From assembly GCF_910592395.1 (NCBI RefSeq), contig NC_088326.1, forward strand, positions 9,181,001 through 9,245,000: DNA of 64,000 nucleotides, in the 5' to 3' direction. Position numbers and translations under genes: made by a program. This document shows, piece by piece, positions 53,927 to 62,376 of this stretch (its first letter is position 1; the number at the start of each line of letters is the position of its first letter). Source of the stretch: Lineus longissimus. Lineage: Eukaryota > Nemertea > Pilidiophora > Heteronemertea > Lineidae. The notes below the pieces were generated by a model. It did not search any database, was not told the origin of the DNA, and saw only the letters and a program-made list of their open reading frames with translations.

Positions 53927-55927
53927 TTAGTCTTGAGATTGTCTCTGTATCCGTTCACGTGCGAGTTTCGCAGCTGCGCGCTGCGGTCGCGTACCTTCGT
54001 TTACGTGATTTCCCGCCTTTGGCGGCACTTCCTCTGGACCAACATGCAATTCCAGGGGATATAATTTTCCAATCGCACGGTTTGATTTACCCGATGTTGT
54101 GCGCACAGTTGCGGAACGCGTCAACCCATCTTTGCCGGTATTCAAACTTTCGATCTTTCCTAATTTCCAGTTAATCCGACGTTCATCCTTATCATGAACC
54201 AAGACCACGTCCCCACAGCGTATTGTGTCTGCTGTGGCGTTCTGTTTACTTACTTCGTACATGTGACGTTCCCGTAACACGGCCACGTACTCGTCATAAA
54301 AACGTTTCCGAAAATGATTGATCAATACGCATCTGTGGTGTGCCATTTTTTCCAGTGCGGTTTTCCCGTCATATGTTGGATCGAACTCTGCGTTTTCTAC
54401 CTCTTGGTGAGGTAAGAGATCCATATCTCTACCGAAAATTAGGTGATTCGGAGTGATCGCGTGTAAACCTAATTCAGTTGGCTCCGACGACATATATGTT
54501 AGCGGTCTGTTGTTTACAACTTGTTGTATTTCTTTAACCATGGTGTTTAATTCATCACTGTCAACCAGAGCCTTACCAAGCGTCTTCTTGATGGCGCTTT
54601 TTACTACCCCGATAAGGCGTTCATACACACCTCCAAACCAACTAGCCTGCACCGGTATATATTTGAAAGAGATGCCGTTTCTAGTAAGGTGATTCTGAAC
54701 TCTTTCACCACTCACGTTAGCTAACAACCGTTTGATTTCTGTTTCTGCGCCCTTAAAGGTTTTGGCGTTATCCGAGTAGACAAGTTTAGGTGTCGAACAG
54801 TTTGATGTGAATCGTCTGAAGGCACGCAAGTATGACTCAACCGTCATATCTGGGACTACTTCTAAGTGAACCGCTCTAGTTGTCAGACAACAGAATAATG
54901 CTACATAGACCTTCTGTACCTTGTTTGTGGGCCTATTGCGAACGTAAATATGACCTGTAAAGTCTACTGCTGATGCTCTAAATGCGGTTAGTTCATTTAA
55001 CCGAAACTCAGGTAACTCTGGTGCCAGTGGTGTCAAGTAAGGTCTTCCAGCTACAACCTTACAGATTACGCAACGTTTGACAACTTGACGAACCGTAGAA
55101 CGCATGGATGTGATCCAGAATTTTTTCCGGAGTTCACACATTGTTGCCCCAGTACCATAATGCACTATACGTTGGTGCGCATCCCGGATGATCAGCGTTG
55201 ACAAAAAGCTAGTTTTTGAAAGTAGAATCGGAAACTTCCTGTCCAATTCGACATTTGCGTTACGCACCCTCCCCCTGCAGTGAATCATGCCATCGTCTGC
55301 GAGAAATAGGCCTAGTTGATTGACCAATGGTGGTCGCTTGGGAAGCTTTTGCTTCTTTGCTTTCTCTGCCCGTAGATAAGTCAGAACATCGCTGTACCCC
55401 TCTTGTTGAGTGCTACGAATCCATAGTTGTTCCGCGGCGTGCATGTCGTCCGCTGAAATTTTGCTCTTGGCCTGAATTCCACGTTTGAAAGCTCGGGTGA
55501 CCAATGAGGTCACTTTTAACAGTTTGGTGTAGGAGCTGTAGCGTTGGACATCCATGATTTGTGTTAGGCCTACCCTAGTGTTTTTTGGAAGAAATTCATT
55601 TTCCACCTCTACACTCCCTACCAACACTGTCTCAATTTTGTGATCATTTAGGGGATTGATTGGCCAAGTGATGCTGTCGTCTTTTAACCACTTGGGTCCC
55701 TGTAACCAAACAGAGCTCCCCAGTCCCTGGAGTGTTGTACCCCGTGATATTATGTCAGCAATGTTGTCAGCCGTTCTGACGTGAAACCATTGCTCGACCT
55801 TTGTGAGCTTTCTGATCAGGTCAACCCGATTTTTGACAAATTGCTGCAACTTTTTGTCAGATTTCACCCAATACAAGGCTATCTCCGAATCAGTGAGGAG
55901 AGTTACGTTTACTCCTGCGTAAGTCAC
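53927..55927 (-). CDS. BEL/Pao pol, 3' part: RNase H end and integrase
   Basis: The frame opens with LLTDSEIALYW (RNase H Asp). It continues with an H2C2 integrase finger (the His pair in RDAHQRIVHYG, then CVICK), SAVDFTGHIY (first Asp), KLVYSDNAKTF (second Asp) and GGVYERLIGVVKSAI (Glu), so the integrase triad is intact. The C-terminal part has GDVVLVHDKDERRINWKLG, usual for this family. It lies one base out of frame with the gag-pol frame that ends at 55927. BEL elements normally carry one continuous frame, so this is a lesion rather than a separate gene. The 666 codons are otherwise undamaged. Confidence 0.9.
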   Translation of the reverse strand: MTYAGVNVTLLTDSEIALYWVKSDKKLQQFVKNRVDLIRKLTKVEQWFHVRTADNIADIISRGTTLQGLGSSVWLQGPKWLKDDSITWPINPLNDHKIETVLVGSVEVENEFLPKNTRVGLTQIMDVQRYSSYTKLLKVTSLVTRAFKRGIQAKSKISADDMHAAEQLWIRSTQQEGYSDVLTYLRAEKAKKQKLPKRPPLVNQLGLFLADDGMIHCRGRVRNANVELDRKFPILLSKTSFLSTLIIRDAHQRIVHYGTGATMCELRKKFWITSMRSTVRQVVKRCVICKVVAGRPYLTPLAPELPEFRLNELTAFRASAVDFTGHIYVRNRPTNKVQKVYVALFCCLTTRAVHLEVVPDMTVESYLRAFRRFTSNCSTPKLVYSDNAKTFKGAETEIKRLLANVSGERVQNHLTRNGISFKYIPVQASWFGGVYERLIGVVKSAIKKTLGKALVDSDELNTMVKEIQQVVNNRPLTYMSSEPTELGLHAITPNHLIFGRDMDLLPHQEVENAEFDPTYDGKTALEKMAHHRCVLINHFRKRFYDEYVAVLRERHMYEVSKQNATADTIRCGDVVLVHDKDERRINWKLGKIESLNTGKDGLTRSATVRTTSGKSNRAIGKLYPLELHVGPEEVPPKAGNHVNEGTRPQRAAAKLARERIQRQSQD

Positions 55928-58900
55928 TAAGTGTCCCTGTATGTGTTGACCAAGTAATCTGCGTATTGGGCTCCCATCACCATGGCCTGCAATTCTAATT
56001 TTGGTACCGTCAGATTGTTGTTTTTCTGCGATACCACCTTGTTCTTAGAACCCAGCAATGTGACCCGGTTGCCTTGCTTACCATATGCTACACACCCGAT
56101 TGCCGTAGTTGGGCATGCATCACAAAACACAATGATTTCCAACTGATTATCTGATTCAAGATTCAACCATCTTGGAAATTTCATCTCATCCGCTCTTTGT
56201 AATGACACCCGAATGTCATTCCACTCATGTTTCTGATCCTCAGTCAGATGCTCGTCCCAAGACTTACTCTCAACCCACAGTTTGTTTGCGAACGCTTTAG
56301 CTGGCACAACCATTGGACCCACAAGACCAAGAGGATCGAATATCGAAGAAGTCTCTGAGACTACCGTTCTTTTTGTGTGGACCTTGTCCTTTTCAAACCG
56401 TTTCTCGCTAACCGAAAGCTCATCCCTGACACAATGCCATTTTAAGCCAAGGACATTTTGTGGACCTGCTTTTGCATTTGTACCGTCTTCGTGTATTTTC
56501 TCATTCAGTTTTTCCGAGTTTGTGGCCCATTGCCGTAAGTCAAAAGCTGCCGAAGACATGATTTCTCTAGCTTCATGGTAATACTTTAAGGCTTCCGATT
56601 CTGAGCCGACCCCTGACAACAAATTATCAACGTATGTCTTTGCCAACATGTCTAGTGATACAGGTGTGTTGTACTGAGTCAGATGTTTATGCAAGGTGAC
56701 TGCCAAGGCAAATGGGCTACTGACATTACCAAAGATGACTGTGTTGCAGGTATACGGCACAACTTCTTTCGTCATGTCGTTGTCTTTGTACCACAAAAAA
56801 CGCACATACTTCCGGTCCGACTCGAGCAACCTAACCGATAAGAAAGCCCGGGCCAGATCTGCACTGATAGCATACTTTCCCGTCCGAAATAACATCAACA
56901 ACCTTACCAGATCTTGTGTCATATTTGGCCCACCGTGTAAACAATCATTTAATGATGGCGAACCACAACTAGCATCGAACACTATTCTAACAGGAGTGGT
57001 TGCGCTTTCTCTCAATACCGGAAAATGTGGCATGAAGTGACAATCTGATTCTTTTAAGGCCTGTGCATCACTGATCTCTGAGACATACCCCTTATCAAGA
57101 TTTTCTTGCATTACTTTCATGTATTGATCAGCAAGATTCAATTTTCTAAGCCTAGATGTAACCTGATTGAGGCGGGACCTACAGGCGTCCACGTTGGTTT
57201 TTAACTCCGGGTAGTCATCTTTCCAGGGGAGTGGAGCATAATAATGACCTTCTTTGAATTGCATTTTATCAAGGTAGTTTGAGAGGAATTGATCATCGTA
57301 CTTACCATCGCTTCCTTCGTCATTTTTGACCGTTATTGATTCCATGTAAGTTTTCAACAATTCCGCCTCCTGATCCTCACTTTCGTTGTCACCTTGGCCG
57401 ACCACGGCGGTCGTGGCATCAGCGCTATCCCCTTGGATTATTTCTAATGGGCCTGACAAGAAACAACCGATGTTTGAAAACTGTATAGTGGGACCACGTT
57501 TTCCCGTGATAATGCGATTTTCCAAGAACAAATATGCACTATCGCATCCTATGAGTAAATCTATGGTTAATTTGCCAGTTTTGGCACCAAGATTGTCCGC
57601 TAGGGGTAATTCCTTTATGTAATCATGATTCAAACATTTTTCCCATCCGCTTTGGTTTATCGGCTTCACAATTTCATCTGTGATTAAGACATCCATGACC
57701 TTCGGCCCTTCATTAGTAGCTACATTAACCGATGCCATGTCGTAGCACCGTTTGCTAACATGACCCCCGAAACCGTTGACATTTAGGTACTGCTTACCGT
57801 GTGGCTGGAGTTTTAATTTTACAGCCGTATCTTTGCGAATGTATGACAGCATGCTGCCCCGATCTATGAGTACCCCTGCCTTAATTTGTGCATCACCATT
57901 TTCTAAGGTGACACGACCCGTTTCCAACAAAACAATTTTGTTGTTTTCTGCCGACTCAGCTGCTACAGCAGCAGGATCTATAGGCCTAGTTTTGCGTTCC
58001 GATCCGTTAGGCCTATCCAACTTATTGGGCCTGTCCAACTTATTGGATTCTAATTTTACGACACTTCCCGACTCTGATTTGTCGCATAGGCCTGCACCGG
58101 ATAGGCCTACTGGACACCGTGATTTTTCACGCGGTATCGCACATGTTTGAGTAGTACTAGAACCGCCTTGCTGTTCACCAGCATTCGTCGCGCCAAAATG
58201 TTGAGCAAAGTGATTATGCAGAGATGAATGATGTCTGCGATTACAGACGTTGCAATTTTTGCGATTGCTGCAATTCCTGGCAGAGTGCGGTCGGAGACAA
58301 TTGAAACATAAGCGCTTGGCTTTGACCACCGCGAATCGATCCGAATCACCCTTTGTACAATTTGATGGAAAATGGTCTCCATCGCAGAACACGCATGATT
58401 TTGGTTTTGTCCCGTTGTTGGACACTAAGGTTGCGGCAGAGATGGGTTTCCGGTTCACACTTTCAGCGGGTTTGGTTTTCTCGCGATTTTCACTACTGAA
58501 ACGTTCTCCTAGATTGTTCAGGTGCTTTACGAAAGTTTCTAAAAACGCCTTCAGGTTGAAGGCTCCGTCCTGTCCGCTGGTCCCCATCTTGTCCTGGAAC
58601 TGTCTCGGCAGCTTCCTCTCCATCGTTGGGATGATGAACGCCGCACATTCTTCCGTGTCGATGCCCAGGTTGTTGAGCGATCTGATGTCTCCCATGACGT
58701 GGTTGTAGAACTGGCTCAGTGCTGCGTAGCTATGTCCGGGTGGCTCCAAGTCGAAAATGCTGCACACGTGAGCTCGGACAATTTTCCGTTGTTGCCCGAA
58801 CCTCTCCTTTAGTGTTGTCGTCAGCGTCTCGAGGTTATCTCCCGTCGCGTGGATGCCTGTGACCGCATCCAGCGCTGGTCCCTTTAATTGCCCTAGGATA

Positions 58901-59466
58901 TAACTAAATTTTGTAATATCCGAAAAGTTACCGTTTATCACGTCTGCTTCCATTGTCTCCCAGAAGGCTGTCCATTTTGTGAATGTCCCATCAAATATGG
59001 GAAGCCTTAGTTTTGGCAACCTTGCCGTTTTTGCCGACGAAGGTGTGCCGTCCCGTTTCTCCCTCTTTGTTTCCGCTTTTGCGTGCTCCTTGAAATCCTC
59101 AACGAACAGTTTTACACGCATGAGACGTCTTCGCTCATGACTCCGCCGCACGATAATGTTATCCATTTCAATGATGAATTCGCCGCCATCGAGTTCCGCT
59201 TCGATATCGTTATTTAATTCATATTCGTTGTCGAATATGTTCTTAAGTTCTTCAAGACTGGCCTCTGCCAGAATTTGTTCCGCCTTGTTTGGGGTTTCTT
59301 TGGAGAGAATGTCCTCAACCCCCTCGAATTCACGATCAAAGGCCTTGATTAGAGCCTTACGTTTATTATACTTGCGATTCAAGTCCGCTATTTCCTCAGG
59401 AGTTTTCTCCCTTGGAACCGTTTCCGCCGTTTCCATGGTTTCGTTCTCTTCGTTCTCGTCTGCCAT
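55927..59466 (-). CDS. BEL/Pao gag-pol: gag, protease, reverse transcriptase, RNase H start
   Basis: 1179 codons. An acidic and helical gag region is followed by three zinc knuckles at residues 358-413 (CVFCDGDHFPSNC, CFNCLRPHSARNC, CNVCNRRHH). The protease motif at 535-538 reads DRGS, where the family normally has DSGS. Reverse transcriptase shows VRIVFDAS, ISADLARAFLSV and, at 944-950, KTYVDNLLSG: the usual second catalytic Asp of YVDD is Asn 948. RNase H begins with IIVFCDAC and KLELQAM. The frame ends one base out of phase with the next frame. The two active-site changes suggest the polyprotein cannot support its own transposition. Confidence 0.9.
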   Translation of the reverse strand: MADENEENETMETAETVPREKTPEEIADLNRKYNKRKALIKAFDREFEGVEDILSKETPNKAEQILAEASLEELKNIFDNEYELNNDIEAELDGGEFIIEMDNIIVRRSHERRRLMRVKLFVEDFKEHAKAETKREKRDGTPSSAKTARLPKLRLPIFDGTFTKWTAFWETMEADVINGNFSDITKFSYILGQLKGPALDAVTGIHATGDNLETLTTTLKERFGQQRKIVRAHVCSIFDLEPPGHSYAALSQFYNHVMGDIRSLNNLGIDTEECAAFIIPTMERKLPRQFQDKMGTSGQDGAFNLKAFLETFVKHLNNLGERFSSENREKTKPAESVNRKPISAATLVSNNGTKPKSCVFCDGDHFPSNCTKGDSDRFAVVKAKRLCFNCLRPHSARNCSNRKNCNVCNRRHHSSLHNHFAQHFGATNAGEQQGGSSTTQTCAIPREKSRCPVGLSGAGLCDKSESGSVVKLESNKLDRPNKLDRPNGSERKTRPIDPAAVAAESAENNKIVLLETGRVTLENGDAQIKAGVLIDRGSMLSYIRKDTAVKLKLQPHGKQYLNVNGFGGHVSKRCYDMASVNVATNEGPKVMDVLITDEIVKPINQSGWEKCLNHDYIKELPLADNLGAKTGKLTIDLLIGCDSAYLFLENRIITGKRGPTIQFSNIGCFLSGPLEIIQGDSADATTAVVGQGDNESEDQEAELLKTYMESITVKNDEGSDGKYDDQFLSNYLDKMQFKEGHYYAPLPWKDDYPELKTNVDACRSRLNQVTSRLRKLNLADQYMKVMQENLDKGYVSEISDAQALKESDCHFMPHFPVLRESATTPVRIVFDASCGSPSLNDCLHGGPNMTQDLVRLLMLFRTGKYAISADLARAFLSVRLLESDRKYVRFLWYKDNDMTKEVVPYTCNTVIFGNVSSPFALAVTLHKHLTQYNTPVSLDMLAKTYVDNLLSGVGSESEALKYYHEAREIMSSAAFDLRQWATNSEKLNEKIHEDGTNAKAGPQNVLGLKWHCVRDELSVSEKRFEKDKVHTKRTVVSETSSIFDPLGLVGPMVVPAKAFANKLWVESKSWDEHLTEDQKHEWNDIRVSLQRADEMKFPRWLNLESDNQLEIIVFCDACPTTAIGCVAYGKQGNRVTLLGSKNKVVSQKNNNLTVPKLELQAMVMGAQYADYLVNTYRDT

Positions 59467-59632
59467 GCCGAGTTGAAATTCAATTGTCCGTAATAAACTT
59501 GATGCCCGTATCAGTGTTTATTCCGTAATCCGCGAATTTGTCGCCGTAAATTCCGTCCGTAGTATTGCGTTGTGTATTCCGTATTCCGTATTCCGTGTTG
59601 CAAAACCCAAAAATCCTGGTCCAACGACACCA

Positions 59633-59931
59633 TGTGGAAGTTTGGGGATATGATGCTATAGAACGAGGCAAACTCTTTGGTTACCATCAGAGAACTAACT
59701 TTATTTGCTATAATACTAATCTTGCCAAACCTTGGCTTCTGAAGAAAGCATGAGTCACTTCCTGTTTCTTGGTGTGGGAAGGCCTTTAAGATAAACAGAA
59801 CCTGAGTGACCATCCCTAGATTGGTGAAATGTACCAGAAACGGATGTCTTCTGTACCAGTCGCCAGGACCTAGCGTGGGCTGAATTGACACTTGATGTAC
59901 TTTAGTATATTCGGGATGACAATTCCCGACA
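59633..59931 (-). repeat. 5' LTR of the BEL/Pao element
   Basis: Same 299 bp as the other LTR apart from two substitutions seen by eye (near 59673 and 59804). Confidence 0.9.
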
Positions 59932-59937
59932 ACTACC

Positions 59938-60200
59938 CTCTTCAATACCCTCAACAAGGTCCTCTCGATCGACCATGCCCTCAGCTTGTGGTGGTGGTGA
60001 GTCTGGTTGTCCTGGATCATCATTTACATCTGCTCCACTTGCAGGCCCATTGGTTTCATTTTTGTCCTGATCACTTATATTCCCAGAAGTTGAATTTAAT
60101 ATCTCCACATAGTCCCAATCATAGAAATTAAAGAAACCACGAATAACCTCCCTTTGCTCATCAGTCAGAGCAAGAGTATCAGTTGTCTTTGTTCAGCCAT
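59938..60200 (-). pseudogene. Small Cys-motif gene, copy 2, 5' part
   Basis: ATG at 60200 opens MAEQRQ; after a frame change near 60165 it reads LALTDEQREVIRGFFNFYD, then a long Asp/Pro/Gly-rich linker (DVNDDPGQPDSPPPQAEG) and EGIEEG up to the target duplication. The N-terminus aligns with the copy at 16446 (LTEEQ..TIRALFRHYD). The Cys half lies at 51853-52145, beyond the nested insertions. Confidence 0.6.
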
Positions 60201-60269
60201 TTTTTACCTAATGAAGTGAAACCCGCCAATTTTCTTGGAGCAGTCCAAATTGAGGGGTGAGCAAACTTG

Positions 60270-60873
60270 TTAATATGATGTATTCATCGATCTGTCCCAA
60301 ATGACATCACGGTAATAATAAGACTTTTGCACTAGGACTGGTTTTCCAACTTGTCGCCTTGGTGCTTTTGCATCAAATGTTACCTTGACTGAGGTGTGGT
60401 CCCTGCCAACATTCCAATTCCAATCTGGACCAGGTGACGTAGTATTACTTCGTGAACGACCACCTTCAGCAGTTGCTTTCTCTTGACCAAACTGAAGATA
60501 CATGTGGGAGTTATAATACACTCTGGCTTGTGTGTGCCACCAGATGGAAAGTAGAGCGCATAATAGTCATTGTATGTTTCATACAGCGTTTCTGAGTGGC
60601 GCAGTTTGGGTTTTCCGTCTGTTCCCATTCCAGACATCTTAAGGGTCTTCTGTACTTCCCTGAACTCTCGCCCCAAGTTTTAAGGACGTTTTTTGATTAC
60701 TTTCTGTGAACAGTTCTTGCCAATTTCATTTGCCACTTCCTGGTAAACCACTGTTGATTGTCCATGCTTTTTTAACGTCAGGAAACGTCTATGCTTTTCT
60801 ATCAGTTTATTCAGGGCCTTCTCCAGCAAGTCTGTTGTCCAGGTAAAATCGTTTTTGTTCTGCCATTCTGGTT
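60270..60873 (-). pseudogene. Myb/SANT-like DNA-binding exon fused to a transposase C-terminal remnant
   Basis: An acceptor (TTTTTTAG) opens the exon at 60873: NDFTWTTDLLEKALNKLIEK, HRRFLTLKKHGQSTVVYQEVA, then an in-frame TAA (60680-60682), then NLGREFREVQKTLKMSGMG: the three helices of a Myb/SANT-like domain. From about 60535, in a shifted frame, the sequence YNSHMYLQFGQEKAT, DWNWNVGRDHTSV and KSYYYRDVIWDRSM matches the C-terminal end of the DDE gene at 14-15.7 kb (WNENVDREATSV; YSYRDSIWNRLM). It looks like two unrelated relics placed side by side. Confidence 0.55.
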
Positions 60874-61265
60874 CTAAAAAAGAATAAAAGTATAGATTCA
60901 ATTCGTCAAGCTTTTCATTTTACGTATTTTGCAAGTGCCAGGACTGTTGGACTTAAGTATAAATGGAAGGGGCTACAGTACCTGCTATAAAATCGAATTG
61001 AAATCTAAACTTCTGCATGCACTCTTTTGTTCATGTGTTTAATGCATGTGAAACATGATTGAGAACTGTGATTGAGAAAGAGACTGGATGGGGATTCCCC
61101 AAAAGGAAATGGATTCAAGGAATCATCCCAGGAAATTTGAATGTGGCACAGGGACTGGAAATATAATTTAGACTTCCCAAGTTTAGAAGATAAATGATAT
61201 AGCCTACCTTTTGAAAACTTGGAAAAAAGCCAAAACCATGGAAACCAAAGCTTTTTCAAGATGGC

Positions 61266-61412
61266 CACTCTTGACACTAACACTAACACTGGTGTAACAC
61301 TCGGTGTAACACTAACGCCAGCACTGGTGTGACACGACACCGAGTTCTCAGAGGTTTAAATTAACACTGACACTAACACTAATCTCCAACACTAACACCA
61401 ACACCTACTTTA
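61266..61412. repeat. Degenerate (ACACTA)n-type simple repeat
   Basis: ACACTAAC, ACACTGGTG and ACACCAAC words recur in a loose 6-base rhythm, interrupted near 61335-61362. Confidence 0.6.
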
Positions 61413-61419
61413 AACTCAC

Positions 61420-61658
61420 CCAGCGTCTTTTTCATTTTTTGAACAATCCGAGTACAACTCACTCAGTTCATCAATCATTGCAATCACATTATCTAGCAAG
61501 GACGCACTGTCTTCAACTGCAAAAGGTGTAAACCCAACAGACCTGGTTTGGCCACTTTCTAAGGTGATTTGTTTGCCAATTATCTTATTGTGGTCCCTAG
61601 AGGGGCTTACTAGACTTTGCGCAACGAAACGAAACGAGCGAAATGGGGGAGCGACCAT
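61420..61658 (-). CDS. Possible first exon upstream of the Myb/SANT-like relic
   Basis: ATG at 61658, 79 codons, then a consensus donor (GCTGG|GTGAGT). The peptide has no recognised domain; its second half (DSASLLDNVIAMIDELSELY) is helical. Splicing to the exon at 60873 would be out of phase, so the connection is uncertain. Confidence 0.35.
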
Positions 61659-62376
61659 TATGTTTTACCCCGGTACTCTAGCCTGAAAATTTGTTCGGAC
61701 CTCGATCGAAGAAGGTACGACAAACAATTAATTAATCAAACCCTTATGAGGTTCATTCATTTGAAGTAGAGAGGGTAACGTACATTGTACATGTATACAC
61801 AAATCAAACACACACGCAGTGCTTGCATGCATTGCAGAGAACGACTTTTGAGTGATGACCCACACCCACCCAGGCAGCTGAAACACATGTCTTGTTGGAC
61901 ATGCCTACCGATTTTTACTAAATAAAAGCATAACTTCATCACACTTTTCGGGGTTGAAAATGTACTCACGTAAATTACCAAAATTACATGCCAAATTCAC
62001 ACATGACCTGTTATTTCTCAAAGCTTGGAAGCTCAAATGTCTGAATGTAATGTATGCGCGTAATGTATACTCTCAGCAAGCGAATAGTTGTGATCGTCGG
62101 TTTTTGATACGAATCGTTTCCTGTATGGCTGTTACAAGCCGTTGTCTGAATATGGTGTGAACCTGTTTACCGTACAATGCTGCTCCCTGTGACGCTGTAC
62201 CCGCAAATGTTCAATGAAAAAAATGCTGATAATGACTTACACGGCTTTTTCGCATCGTAAACATAGTGGTACCCGGGTTAACTGTCTTTGGGTTTGGCCT
62301 AATTTTACAACGATTACTCCCCATGTAACCACGATCTCGGATGGACAGGCTGTGTATTATGAATAGGAAAAGTCAC
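61659..62376. other. No gene recognised
   Basis: Sequence between two minus-strand relics without a motif or definable repeat. Confidence 0.35.

Larger units (their letters stand above)
53162..59931 (-). mobile_element. BEL/Pao LTR retrotransposon, 6.77 kb, recently inserted
   Basis: Two 299-bp LTRs (53162-53460 and 59633-59931) differ at only two positions by eye. They start and end TG...CA and are flanked by ACTAC (53157-53161, 59932-59936). On the minus strand a TGG primer-binding start lies next to the 5' LTR (59630-59632) and a short purine tract (GCGGGGAA) before the 3' LTR. The interior encodes gag, protease, reverse transcriptase, RNase H and integrase, in BEL order. The element interrupts the right terminal repeat of the 1-kb element. 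Confidence 0.95.

Noticed and set aside
55920-55935. Programmed frameshift between the two BEL frames
   Set aside because: BEL/Pao elements normally have one frame, there is no clear slippery heptamer or downstream structure, and other lesions are present.
7090-60682. Stop-codon reassignment or selenocysteine as an explanation of the in-frame stops
   Set aside because: All three stop codons appear, frameshifts accompany them, and the young BEL element and the integrase gene use normal stops. Decay is the simpler reading.
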